Part shown: piece after piece, positions 10,086 through 18,606 of the stretch
How positions within the stretch are numbered: the stretch's first letter is position 1
Layout of the letters: each line of letters opens with the position of its first letter
From: a bacterium
GTDB lineage: Bacteria > Krumholzibacteriota > Krumholzibacteriia > LZORAL124-64-63
DNA: 64,000 nt
NCBI GenBank assembly: GCA_016703265.1
Contig: JADJCK010000007.1
Location: forward strand, 62,001-126,000
Direction: 5' to 3'
Made by a program: the position numbers and the translations under genes
The notes under the pieces: generated by a model
Databases searched by the model: none
What the model was told of the DNA's origin: nothing
What the model saw: only the letters and a program-made list of their open reading frames with translations

Positions 10086-12329
10086 TCAGCGGATGTTGAT
10101 GCCCATCGGCGAGTGTACGAACAGCACGTCACCCAGCCTCGAGTGCTTGCGGAACAGATCCTCGCGCCGTTCCCGCAACCCCTGCATGTCGTAGCCGAGG
10201 ATCGTCAGGTCGGCCGTGGACGAGTAGCGGGCCACGGCTTCGCGGAACGAATCGACGTCGTTGACAGGCATGAAGCGAATGTTCACCTCCGAGACGGGCA
10301 TGCGGCCCTCGGCGATCAGCGCCTTGATCTCGGCTCGGCGCTCGCGCACGTCATCGCGCGGGTAGGCCAAATAGACGCGGATGGCGACGTCCTTCCAGTC
10401 GGAGTGGCCGGCCAGGATGTAGCCAAGCAGGATCATCACGTTGGCATTCTCGGTGTCGTTCCAGGTCAGCCAGACGTGGACGTGCTTTCGTTCGCCGAAA
10501 TGGAGGTCGCCGTGGCGCAGCACGATCTGGCTCATGCCCGTATCGGCCACGAAGAGGCAGTTGTCGACGACTTCCGTCAGTACGCGCTGCTCGTCATGGA
10601 TCGAGAACTCGAACATCACGCAGTTGTTGTGCATGCCGGAGACGCCCGGCACCTGAAGGCTCTGTGCGAGCGCCGTCGTCAGGGATGGGCTGATGATGGT
10701 GCCCATGTACACCGCGCTCTTCTGCAGGCGCGCCATCTCGACCAGTTGCCGCTGCACCTCCTGGCCCTCGGCGTAGGTTCGCGCATCGAGCGCACCCTGG
10801 ATGTAGTGCAGGTACATGCCGAATCCGTGGCGGTGCGACAGCCAGCGCATGAGGTTCAGCGGCGCACGGCGCTCGAATGTCCGGCTGTTGACCATAATGA
10901 TGCTCGGTCGCCATTCCGCGTTCCCGATGACCCGGCGATGTGACTGCAACTGTACGTTGAGATACCGCGTGGTCTGCGTCATGACGCCCTCGAACATGGC
11001 GGCGATGTCGTCCGAGGCGCCGCCCTTTTGCCAGCGGATCAGCTGGTAAAGCCCGACGAGCAGGGCCAGCGCGAGCAGGGCGTACAGCGGATCCATCTGG
11101 AACATCATGAACAGGCAGATCAGCGCGCCGAACAGGCTGATGTACCAGCGCGAGCGGAAGCCCGGGCGGTAGCTGGGGCGGGCGGCAAAATGCTCGAGAA
11201 AGCTGATGGCGCACAGCGAGCCGTAGGTGACCATGAAGAACATCGAGATGATACGCGCGACGAAGTCAACGTTCCCCAGTGCGATGATCGCCATGGCCAG
11301 CGCGGCCGTCACGAGGGTCGCATTGCGCGGCTCGTTCGCGTTGCCCGTGCCGCGCGCCAGCCAGCGGTTGGCCGCGCGCAACGGGACGTTACGGTCGGCT
11401 CCCAGCGCCTGCAGGGTTCGCGGCGCCACCAGAACCGAGCCGAGTGCCGAGCTGAGCGTGGCCGCTCCAAGGCCGATGAGGATCAAGGGGCCCCAGGCGG
11501 CAATGCGGGACATGATCAACTGGTCGCTCGCCAGGTCGTCGATCGGGGCCGACCAGGTCAGCTTGATCACCAGCGCCAGATACACGGCCATGCCGGTGGC
11601 TGTTGCCGCCAGCGTGCCGGCTGGAATGGCGCGCCGTGGATTGCGCAGGTCGCCCGACAGGCCGACGCCGGCGGTCATGCCCGTGAAGGCCGGGAAGCAG
11701 ATCGCGAACACGACGAAGAACGAATCGCCATTGGCCAGGCGCGCCGTGAGTGACGCGCCCTGGGCCTCGAAGCCGTCGACGGGCTTGCCCATGAAGAAGG
11801 CGACCAGCGATGCGGCAAGGACGGCGACGACGGCATAGAGCAGCTTGACGCCGCCGCCCGCCCCTTTGTACCAGACCGCCGTCAACAGGATCGCGGCTGC
11901 CGGCAGGGAGACGAATCGTGTGTCGAATGCACGGTTGAACGTCTCATTGAACCACGGGGCCAGCGGCGTGAACGCCTCGGCAAAGGCCAGCATGTAGAAT
12001 GCCACGGAAATGGCCTGCGACAGGTAGAGCGACAGTCCGATGACCCCGCCGATCGTGGTTCCGAACGAGCGCGAAACGATGAAGTACTCGCCGCCGCCCT
12101 CCACGCGCCGGTTGGTCGCGATCTCGGCGATGGCCAGGGCAGTCGGGATCGTCACCAGGTGCCCGAGCGCAATGATCCCGATGGCCCCGATCAGGCCGAC
12201 ATTGGCGACCGCGTACCCGAATCGCAGGAACATCACGGCACCGAGGATGGTGCTGACGGCGGCGAAGTAGACCGGCAGCGTGCCGAAGCCGTGCCCTGGG
12301 GTGGGGATGGATCGTGCCTTCTCGGCCAC
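10086..12329 (-). CDS. SLC12-like (cation-chloride cotransporter type) APC permease
   Basis: The start chosen is GTG 12329 (VAEKARSIPTPGHGFGTLPV) behind GGAGG; the open frame extends upstream without a ribosome site. Residues about 20-480 hold twelve hydrophobic segments. The first helix motif (STILGAVMFLRFGYAVANVG) and the conserved stretch AEIATNRRVEGGGEYF are typical of cation-chloride cotransporters. The following roughly 260-residue soluble domain, including RKHVHVWLTWND, ILLGYILAG and VAIRVYLAY, matches the overall plan of SLC12 C-termini. Bacterial members are poorly characterised, so the transported ion or amino acid is open. It is divergent from the his operon and convergent with the kinase. 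Confidence 0.7.
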   Translation of the reverse strand: MAEKARSIPTPGHGFGTLPVYFAAVSTILGAVMFLRFGYAVANVGLIGAIGIIALGHLVTIPTALAIAEIATNRRVEGGGEYFIVSRSFGTTIGGVIGLSLYLSQAISVAFYMLAFAEAFTPLAPWFNETFNRAFDTRFVSLPAAAILLTAVWYKGAGGGVKLLYAVVAVLAASLVAFFMGKPVDGFEAQGASLTARLANGDSFFVVFAICFPAFTGMTAGVGLSGDLRNPRRAIPAGTLAATATGMAVYLALVIKLTWSAPIDDLASDQLIMSRIAAWGPLILIGLGAATLSSALGSVLVAPRTLQALGADRNVPLRAANRWLARGTGNANEPRNATLVTAALAMAIIALGNVDFVARIISMFFMVTYGSLCAISFLEHFAARPSYRPGFRSRWYISLFGALICLFMMFQMDPLYALLALALLVGLYQLIRWQKGGASDDIAAMFEGVMTQTTRYLNVQLQSHRRVIGNAEWRPSIIMVNSRTFERRAPLNLMRWLSHRHGFGMYLHYIQGALDARTYAEGQEVQRQLVEMARLQKSAVYMGTIISPSLTTALAQSLQVPGVSGMHNNCVMFEFSIHDEQRVLTEVVDNCLFVADTGMSQIVLRHGDLHFGERKHVHVWLTWNDTENANVMILLGYILAGHSDWKDVAIRVYLAYPRDDVRERRAEIKALIAEGRMPVSEVNIRFMPVNDVDSFREAVARYSSTADLTILGYDMQGLRERREDLFRKHSRLGDVLFVHSPMGINIR

Positions 12330-12464
12330 GTGGAAACCTCCGGGGATGCGGCGGTCGGACGGGTCGAATGTCGGGTTCCCGAAGGTACAGCAGCTGCCTC
12401 GTCGGCGCATCCCTCGATTCGGCAGCCGCAGCGGCAGGCCTGCGCTTCCCGGGTGATGGGCCCC

Positions 12465-12493
12465 TTGACATCCAGGACGAGCCGTCGTAATCT
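12465..12493 (+). promoter_or_regulatory. Sigma-70 promoter of the his operon
   Basis: TTGACA at 12465-12470 and TAATCT at 12488-12493 are separated by exactly 17 bp. The predicted start of transcription is near 12500, about 40 nt before the leader peptide. It drives the plus strand away from the SLC12-like gene. Confidence 0.75.
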
Positions 12494-12539
12494 GGTCGAA
12501 CGCGGGCACCATCGGTGGTGTCCCCGAAAGGATCTCACG

Positions 12540-12626
12540 ATGGCCATCAGGTCACGGCATCACCATAGCCGGCATCATCATCATCCCCGCCCCGGGGTTG
12601 GCGATTCGGCTTTGCTGCGTACCTGA
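12540..12626 (+). CDS. hisL: his operon leader peptide
   Basis: ATG 12540 follows AAAGGA at a normal distance and opens a 28-codon frame ending in TGA at 12626. Residues 7-15 are HHHSRHHHH, seven His codons in nine. It lies between a sigma-70 promoter and hisG, and a strong hairpin follows at 12641-12680. This is the architecture of ribosome-mediated histidine attenuation, in which scarcity of charged tRNA-His stalls the ribosome on the His codons and lets the operon be read. The call rests on composition and position. Confidence 0.85.
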   Translation: MAIRSRHHHSRHHHHPRPGVGDSALLRT

Positions 12627-12640
12627 CGGTCCATCGCAAG

Positions 12641-12680
12641 CAACCACGAACGCCGGCCCTCGGGTCGGCGTTCGTCGTTG
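12641..12680 (+). terminator. his attenuator hairpin
   Basis: ACGAACGCCG (12646-12655) pairs perfectly with CGGCGTTCGT (12666-12675). The stem extends outward through one mismatch as CAAC/GTTG (12641-12644 and 12677-12680) and inward through GCCC/GGGT. There is no good T run behind it, so it may act as an attenuator without a classical U tract or through a pause and Rho. It sits 14 nt after the leader stop and about 75 nt before hisG. Confidence 0.7.
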
Positions 12681-12756
12681 GTGCAGGTCCTGATCTCCCC
12701 TGACCCTCGCCCGCGCGACGCCCTCCCGGGGCACCGGCCCGAAACGGGAAGGTGCC

Positions 12757-13668
12757 ATGCAACCGCTGAACGATCTTGTGGCCTCATCAGCCGAGCGACC
12801 GCTTGCCGACATCGCCTCCATGCGCCTTGGATTGCCCAAGGGCCGGATGCAGGCCGGTGTGTTGCGCCTGCTGGCTGACGCCGGCATCGCGGTGACCAGC
12901 GGCGAACGCGACTACCGCGCGAGCGTCTCGCTGCCTGCCTGCGAGGTCAAGCTGCTCAAGCCCCAGAACATCGTCGAGATGCTGCAGGTCGGGACGCGCG
13001 ACCTGGGGTTCGTCGGCGCCGACTGGGTCGAGGAACTGGAAGCCGACCTGGTCGAGGTCCTGGACACGGGCCTGGATCCGGTGCGCGTGGTCGCAGCCGC
13101 GCCGGCGTCGCTGCTGGAGGACGGCGCGCTGCCGGGCCGGGCATTGGTGGTGGCGACCGAGTACGTGGGACTGGCCACCCGCTGGCTGGAGCGCCGTGCC
13201 GTGACCGCCCGCCTGGTGCGCAGCTACGGCGCCACGGAGGTCTTCCCACCCGAGGATGCGGACTGCATCGTCGACAATACCGCAACCGGCGCCACGCTGC
13301 GCGCCAACGGACTGGTCATCCTCGAGGACCTGCTCGCCAGTTCGACCCGCATGTATGCCAGTCGTCCGGCCTGGGCCGATCGGCGCCGTCGTGCGCGCAT
13401 CGAGGAAGTGGCGCTGTTGCTGCAGTCGGTGCTCGAGGCTCGTCGTCGCGTGATGCTCGAGGTGAACGTTTCCGCGGCCGATCTCGACCGCCTCGTGGCG
13501 GTGCTGCCCTGCATGCGCGAGCCGACGGTCAGCAGCCTGCGTGGCTCGGCGGGCTTCGCGGTGAAGGTCGCCGTTCCCCGCGACGGCCTGGCACTTCTGA
13601 TCCCGCGTATCCGGCAACAGGGCGGCACCGACATCGTGGTCACCGAACCCAGCCAGATCGTGCCATGA
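12757..13668 (+). CDS. hisG: ATP phosphoribosyltransferase, long form
   Basis: It catalyses the first step of histidine synthesis, ATP plus PRPP to phosphoribosyl-ATP. ATG 12757 follows GGGAAGG. The 303 residues start with an about 20-residue extension, then LGLPKGRM, the PRPP-binding region (DNTATGATLRANGL) and a C-terminal ferredoxin-like domain (MLEVNVSAADLDRL, LPCMREPTVSSL, TDIVVTEPSQIVP). That domain is the histidine-binding regulatory domain of the long form, so no HisZ is needed. It opens the operon, overlaps the next gene by ATGA, and is likely controlled by both attenuation and feedback inhibition. Confidence 0.95.
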   Translation: MQPLNDLVASSAERPLADIASMRLGLPKGRMQAGVLRLLADAGIAVTSGERDYRASVSLPACEVKLLKPQNIVEMLQVGTRDLGFVGADWVEELEADLVEVLDTGLDPVRVVAAAPASLLEDGALPGRALVVATEYVGLATRWLERRAVTARLVRSYGATEVFPPEDADCIVDNTATGATLRANGLVILEDLLASSTRMYASRPAWADRRRRARIEEVALLLQSVLEARRRVMLEVNVSAADLDRLVAVLPCMREPTVSSLRGSAGFAVKVAVPRDGLALLIPRIRQQGGTDIVVTEPSQIVP

Positions 13669-15365
13669 AGCCGGCAGCGAAGAATGCCGTGCCCGTGGGG
13701 GGAGCCTATCGCCGCCAGCCGGCGCCGCCGGGCGCCGTGCGCCTGGACGCCAACGAGGGCCCGGCGCCCGACTATCTGTCCGGCCGCTGGCCGGGGGCGA
13801 TCGAGGCGCTGCGCCGCTATCCGGACACCAGCGGACTCGAAGCGGATCTTGCAGCGCGCTTCGCCGTGCCTTCCGGATGCGTGCTCGTCACCGCCGGCGG
13901 TGACGGCGGCATCGACCGGCTTTGCCGGCGCTTCCTGGGCGGCGGCCGCGAACTGGTGCTGACCGAGCCGACGTTCGAGATGTTTGCGCGCCACGGACGC
14001 CTGGCCGGCGGCCGCCTGCGCACGGTGTCGTGGTGGGAAGGCGCGTACCCGGTCGCGGCGGTCGCCGCCTGCGTGGGGCCGGGCACCGGGCTGCTGGCCG
14101 TGGTCAGCCCCAACAACCCGACCGGTGCCGTCGTGACGGCCGAGGAACTGGGCCGCCTGCGCCGGAAGACCCGCGACGTGCCGCTGCTGCTCGATGCGGC
14201 CTACGCCGAGTTCGCGGACGAGGACCTGACCCGGTTCGCGTTGACACTGCCGCGCACCCTCGTGCTGCGCACCCTCAGCAAGGCGTGGGGCCTGGCCGGC
14301 CTCCGCATCGGTTGCCTGCTGGGTCCGGAGGAACTGATCGCGGAGCTCCGGGGCTGTGGCCAGCCCTACGCGGTGTCGGGCCCCAGCGTGGACCTGGCGC
14401 GCGAAGCGCTCGCCACCGGAGCCGCCGCGATGGAGGCCGGCGTGGCGTTCGCGCGCGCATCACGCAAGGAGCTCACGGCCCAGTTGACGCAACTGGGCGC
14501 GCAGCCGCTGCCCAGCAAAGGCAATTTCGTGCTCTGCCGGCCGCGCGACGCAGCCTTCACTGGTGCGGGGCTCGCGGCGCTCGGGGTCAGCGTGCGCGCC
14601 TGGCCCGGGCACGGACAGCTGGATCAGTGGCTGCGCATCACCTGTCCTGGACACGAGGCCGAAGCCTCGCGGCTGACACGCGCGCTGGACGTGGCGCTGG
14701 CCCCCCAGGCGCTGCTGTTGGACATGGACGGCGTGATCGCCGATGAAGGCCACAGCTACCGCGCCTGCATCGGCGCCGTCCTGGCCGACCACGGCTTCAC
14801 GGTTACGCGCGAACAGGTCGCTGCCGCCAAGGCGGTGCCGGGCGCCAATGACGACTGGGAAGTGACCCGGCGACTGCTCCTGGAACGCGGGCTGGATGTC
14901 CCGCTGGCGCAGGTCGTGGCGGAATTCCAGGCACACTATCTGGGCGGCGACGGGCGACCCGGACTGTGCGAGCGCGAATCGCTGATTCCTTCGCGCCGCA
15001 CGCTGGCCGAACTGGCCGCGCGCCTGCCCCTGGGCATCGTCACCGGCCGGCCGCGCGCCGAAGCCCTGCGCTTCCTGGACCGCTTCGGGCTGAGCGACCT
15101 GTTCGCGTGCATGGTCTCGCGCGACGACGCGGCGCCCAAACCCGATCCGGCACCCGTGCGCGAGGCGCTGCGGCGCCTCGGCATTGAACGCGCCTGGATG
15201 GTGGGCGACACGCCAGACGACATCACTGCAGCCCGGGCCGCAGGCGTGCTGCCGATCGGCATCCGGCCGCCGGCGGCGGCCGACGACACCGGTGCGGCCC
15301 TCGAGGTTGCCGGCGCTGCCCGCATCATCACCACCCTCGACGAGCTCAAGGAGCTGCTGCCATGA
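13665..15365 (+). CDS. hisC: Histidinol-phosphate aminotransferase fused to a HAD phosphatase
   Basis: Residues 1-345 are a type I PLP aminotransferase of the HisC family: RLDANEGPAPDY, SPNNPTGAVV, DAAYAEF and the PLP lysine in TLSKAWGLAGLRIG. Residues about 348-566 are a HAD domain with all core motifs: LLLDMDGVIAD, IVTGRPR, the Lys in APKPDPAPV and MVGDTPDDITAARAAG. The window has no other histidinol-phosphate phosphatase, and the downstream hisB carries only the dehydratase. The HAD part is therefore the best candidate for step 8 (histidinol phosphate to histidinol). It resembles the HAD-IA clade TIGR01548, which I recall as being linked to histidine-gene fusions in some organisms. Four-base ATGA overlaps occur at both ends. 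Confidence 0.9.
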   Translation: MKPAAKNAVPVGGAYRRQPAPPGAVRLDANEGPAPDYLSGRWPGAIEALRRYPDTSGLEADLAARFAVPSGCVLVTAGGDGGIDRLCRRFLGGGRELVLTEPTFEMFARHGRLAGGRLRTVSWWEGAYPVAAVAACVGPGTGLLAVVSPNNPTGAVVTAEELGRLRRKTRDVPLLLDAAYAEFADEDLTRFALTLPRTLVLRTLSKAWGLAGLRIGCLLGPEELIAELRGCGQPYAVSGPSVDLAREALATGAAAMEAGVAFARASRKELTAQLTQLGAQPLPSKGNFVLCRPRDAAFTGAGLAALGVSVRAWPGHGQLDQWLRITCPGHEAEASRLTRALDVALAPQALLLDMDGVIADEGHSYRACIGAVLADHGFTVTREQVAAAKAVPGANDDWEVTRRLLLERGLDVPLAQVVAEFQAHYLGGDGRPGLCERESLIPSRRTLAELAARLPLGIVTGRPRAEALRFLDRFGLSDLFACMVSRDDAAPKPDPAPVREALRRLGIERAWMVGDTPDDITAARAAGVLPIGIRPPAAADDTGAALEVAGAARIITTLDELKELLP

Positions 15366-15949
15366 ACAATCGCATCGTCGAACTGAACCGCACGACGGCC
15401 GAGACGGACGTAACACTGCGCCTCGATCCCGATGGGGCGGGCCGCAGTTCGATCGCCACCGGGCTGGGCTTCCTGGACCACCTGTTGGCCTCGCTGGCGC
15501 GGCACGCAGGCTGGGACCTGGAGCTCACCTGCAAGGGCGACCTGCATGTGGACGACCACCATACAGCCGAGGACTGCGCGCTGGTGCTTGGCCGCGCCCT
15601 GTGCGAAGTGGCCGCGTGCAGGGGGGCGGTCGCGCGCTTCGGCTGGGCACGCGTGCCCATGGATGAAGCCCTTGCCGATGTGGCAGTCGATCTCGGTGGG
15701 CGCCCCTGGGCGGAGGTCGCCCTGGGCCTGGAGCGCCCCTCGATCGGCGACATGGCGTGCGAGAACGTGACGCACGCCCTGGTGACGCTGGCCATGGAGG
15801 GGCGTTTCAACCTGCACGTCGATGTGCAGCGTGGATGCAACGACCACCACCGCGCAGAAGCCGCCTTCAAGGCGCTGGCCCTGGCGTTGCGGGCGGCCCT
15901 GGCGGTTACCGATGGACCCGTGCGCAGCACGAAGGAGGTGCTCGGATGA
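15362..15949 (+). CDS. hisB: Imidazoleglycerol-phosphate dehydratase
   Basis: This 195-residue protein is the monofunctional form (step 6, IGP to imidazole-acetol phosphate). It has both metal-binding His clusters, DDHHTAEDCAL near residue 62 and CNDHHRAEAAFKAL near residue 160, plus GFLDHLLASLARH. No phosphatase domain is fused at its N-terminus, consistent with the HAD domain on the preceding HisC. It starts inside the stop of hisC and overlaps hisH by ATGA. Confidence 0.95.
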   Translation: MNNRIVELNRTTAETDVTLRLDPDGAGRSSIATGLGFLDHLLASLARHAGWDLELTCKGDLHVDDHHTAEDCALVLGRALCEVAACRGAVARFGWARVPMDEALADVAVDLGGRPWAEVALGLERPSIGDMACENVTHALVTLAMEGRFNLHVDVQRGCNDHHRAEAAFKALALALRAALAVTDGPVRSTKEVLG

Positions 15950-16581
15950 GCGACGTGATGATCATCGATACGGGTATTGCCAACGTGCGCTCCATGGAGG
16001 TGGCGCTGCAGCGACTCGGTGCGACGACGCGTCTCGTCGCCGATCCCGACGACCTGGCGCGCGCCGCCCGCGTCGTGCTGCCCGGCGTCGGGGCCTTCGG
16101 CCCCGGCCTCGCGAACCTGCACACGCGCAACCTGGCTTCGTCGCTGCGCCAGCGGGCACTGGCCGGCCTGCCCACGCTGGCGGTGTGCCTGGGCCTGCAA
16201 CTGCTGTGCGAAGGGAGCGACGAAGCGCCGGGCGACCGTGGCCTAGGCGTCATCCCCGCGCGCGTGCGGCGCCTGCCGGCGGTGGCGCGGGTACCCAACC
16301 TGGGCTGGTGCGCCGTGGCAGGTTCGGCGGGGGATGGCGCCGGGGCACACGCCTACTTCGCCCATTCCTACGCCGTGCCGGGCGGGGCCCTGGAGCGGCT
16401 GCACGCCGGCGGCTGGCAGACCCTGGCCGCCGACCATGGCGGGACCTTCCTGGCCGCGGCGCGCAGGCGCGGCGTGCTGGCCTGCCAGTTCCACCCCGAA
16501 CTGTCCGGAGCCTGGGGCGCGCGCCTGATGCGCGCCTGGCTGGAAGACGCGGAACAGGAGATGTCTCCATGGCAACAGTGA
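15946..16581 (+). CDS. hisH: Imidazole glycerol phosphate synthase, glutaminase subunit
   Basis: This class I glutamine amidotransferase supplies ammonia to HisF. ATG 15946 overlaps the hisB stop (MSDVMIIDTGIANVRSMEVA). The nucleophile Cys is in LAVCLGLQLL and the catalytic His-Glu pair is in CQFHPELSG. The length, 211 residues, is normal. It overlaps hisF by 13 bp, consistent with coupled translation of the two subunits. Confidence 0.93.
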   Translation: MSDVMIIDTGIANVRSMEVALQRLGATTRLVADPDDLARAARVVLPGVGAFGPGLANLHTRNLASSLRQRALAGLPTLAVCLGLQLLCEGSDEAPGDRGLGVIPARVRRLPAVARVPNLGWCAVAGSAGDGAGAHAYFAHSYAVPGGALERLHAGGWQTLAADHGGTFLAAARRRGVLACQFHPELSGAWGARLMRAWLEDAEQEMSPWQQ

Positions 16582-17323
16582 GGATCGTACCCTGCCTCGA
16601 CGTGCGCGACGGACGCGTGGTCAAGGGTGTGCGCTTCCAGGACCTGCGTGATGCCGGCGACCCTGCGCAGCAGGCCGCGGCCTATGCCGCGCAGGGCGCC
16701 GACGAGGTCGTGCTGCTGGACGTGACGGCCACGCTGGAGGATCGCGGCGCGCGTGTGCGCACCGTCGATGCGGTGCGCCGCGGCCTGGACGTGCCCCTGA
16801 CCGTGGGTGGCGGCATCACCTGCCGTGACCAGGCGCGAGCGATGCTGGGGGCGGGCGCGGACAAGGTGGCGGTGAACAGCGCGGCGGTGCGCCGGCCCGC
16901 GCTGCTGGGCGAACTGGCTGCGGAGTTCGGGCGCCAGTGCGTGGTCCTGGCCATCGATGCGCAGGCCGATGGCCGCGGTGGCTGGACCGTGACGACGCGC
17001 TCCGGCCGTCAGCCCGAAGCGCTGCAGGTGTCGGCGTGGGCGCGCGAGGGCGCGCGCCTCGGTGCGGGCGAGATCCTGCTGACGAGCTGGGACCGCGACG
17101 GCACCGGCACCGGCTACGACCTGGAACTGGTCGCCGCAGTGCGCGCCGCCGTCGACGTGCCCATCGTCGCGTCGGGGGTGGTGCGACGCCGGCGCACATG
17201 GCCGCCGCGGTGGCCGCCGGTGCGGACGCGGTGCTCGCGGCGAGCATCTTCCACGACGGAGTGTGGGCTGTGCGCGAACTCAAGCTGGAGCTTGCTGCCC
17301 GGGGTGTGGAGGTGCGGCCATGA
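16569..17323 (+). CDS. hisF: Imidazole glycerol phosphate synthase, cyclase subunit (one frameshift)
   Basis: It closes the imidazole ring with HisH, giving IGP and AICAR. The (beta-alpha)8 barrel starts RIVPCLDVRDGRVVKG, which carries the catalytic Asp, and continues through VGGGITCRDQARAM and LLTSWDRDGTGTGYD, which carries the second Asp. At PIVASG the frame breaks; adding one G to the GGGGG run at 17174-17178 restores SGGGATPAHM and then VLAASIFHDGVWAVREL to the stop at 17323. Corrected length is about 251 residues, the family norm. Without correction the frame runs on into hisA in the wrong phase. A sequence error is more likely than a real mutation, because every other his gene is present and the end overlaps hisA by ATGA. 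Confidence 0.9.
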
Positions 17324-18606
17324 TCGTGCCGAGCATCGACCTGCAGGGCGGCCGCACGGTGCAGCTGGTGGGCGGACGTGACCTGGCGCTGGAGGCAGGC
17401 GATCCCGTACCCCTGGCCGCGCGGTTCGGCCGCGTGGGCGAGATCGCGGTCATCGACCTGGATGCGGCCCTCGGCACGGGCGACAACGCCGCGTTGATCG
17501 CGCAGCTGTTGAACATTGCGCGTTGCCGCGTGGGCGGCGGCATCCGCAGCGTGGAGCAGGCGCGGCGATGGCTGGATGCGGGCGCCGAGCGCATCATCAT
17601 CGGCACTGCGGCCACGCCCGGGCTGTTGTGCCAGCTGCCGCCCGAACGGGTGATCGTGGCCCTGGATGCGCGCGACGGCGAGGTGGTCGTCGAAGGCTGG
17701 ACGCGAGGCACGGGCCGCGGCGTGACCGAGCGCATGGCCGAACTTCGCGGGCTGTGCGGCGGCTTCCTGGTGACCTTCGTCGAACGTGAAGGGCGCATGG
17801 TCGGCCTCGATGCCGGGCTGGCGCGGGACCTTGTCGCGGCCGCAGCCCCGGCGCGCCTGACCGTGGCCGGGGGGGTGCGCAGTGCCGCCGAGGTCGCCGT
17901 TCTGGACGCAGCCGGCTGCGATGTGCAGGTCGGCATGGCCCTCTACACGGGAGTGCTGGACCTGGCCGATGCGTTCGTGGCGCCGTTGGCGGCGCGCCTG
18001 CCGGAAGGCCCCTGGCCCACGGTGGTGTGTGACGAGCACGGGATCGCCCTGGGCCTGGCCTGGTCCGACACCGCAAGTGTGCGCGAAGCCCTGGCCACGG
18101 GCCGCGGTGTCTACCACTCGAGGCGCCGCGGGCTGTGGGTCAAGGGGCTGGACAGCGGTTGCACGCAGGACCTGCTGGGCCTCGACCTTGATTGCGACAG
18201 GGATGCGCTGCGCGCCGTGGTGCGCCAACATGGCGGCGGCTTCTGCCACACCGGTGCGCGTACCTGCTGGGGCGAGGACCACGGCGCGCCTCGCCTCGCC
18301 CGACGTCTGGCCGAACGCATGGTAGCGAGCCCACCGGGTTCGTACACACGGCGCCTGCTGGACGATCCCGCCCTGCTCGCGGAGAAGCTCCAGGAAGAGG
18401 CGATGGAACTGGCCACAGCACGCTCACCCGACCACGTCGCCGCCGAAGCGGCCGACGTCATCTACTTCGCGTTGGTCGCGCTGGCGCGCGCGGGCGGCCG
18501 CTGGGAGGACGTGGGCAGGCATCTCGATCACCGCGAGCGCAAGGTGACACGGCGCCGGGGCGACGCCAAGGTCCGCAACAATGCCGGTCGGGAAGGGAAT
18601 TCGTGA
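17320..18606 (+). CDS. hisA: HisA-HisI-HisE trifunctional fusion
   Basis: ATG 17320 overlaps the hisF stop. Residues 1-235 are HisA (ProFAR isomerase): MIVPSIDLQGGRTVQL with the catalytic Asp, CRVGGGIRSVEQA, IVALDARDG and the GGVRS phosphate loop. Residues about 238-335 are HisI (PRA-CH): ALGLAWSD, LWVKGLDSG, DCDRDALRAVV and CHTGARTCW, keeping the three zinc cysteines; the usual GHxQ reads GCTQ. Residues about 338-428 are HisE (PRA-PH): LAEKLQEEAMELA and EAADVIYFALVALAR. One polypeptide would thus carry steps 2, 3 and 4. HisIE fusions are common; joining HisA in front is, to my knowledge, unusual. No frame break is visible at the junctions. Confidence 0.9.
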   Translation: MIVPSIDLQGGRTVQLVGGRDLALEAGDPVPLAARFGRVGEIAVIDLDAALGTGDNAALIAQLLNIARCRVGGGIRSVEQARRWLDAGAERIIIGTAATPGLLCQLPPERVIVALDARDGEVVVEGWTRGTGRGVTERMAELRGLCGGFLVTFVEREGRMVGLDAGLARDLVAAAAPARLTVAGGVRSAAEVAVLDAAGCDVQVGMALYTGVLDLADAFVAPLAARLPEGPWPTVVCDEHGIALGLAWSDTASVREALATGRGVYHSRRRGLWVKGLDSGCTQDLLGLDLDCDRDALRAVVRQHGGGFCHTGARTCWGEDHGAPRLARRLAERMVASPPGSYTRRLLDDPALLAEKLQEEAMELATARSPDHVAAEAADVIYFALVALARAGGRWEDVGRHLDHRERKVTRRRGDAKVRNNAGREGNS

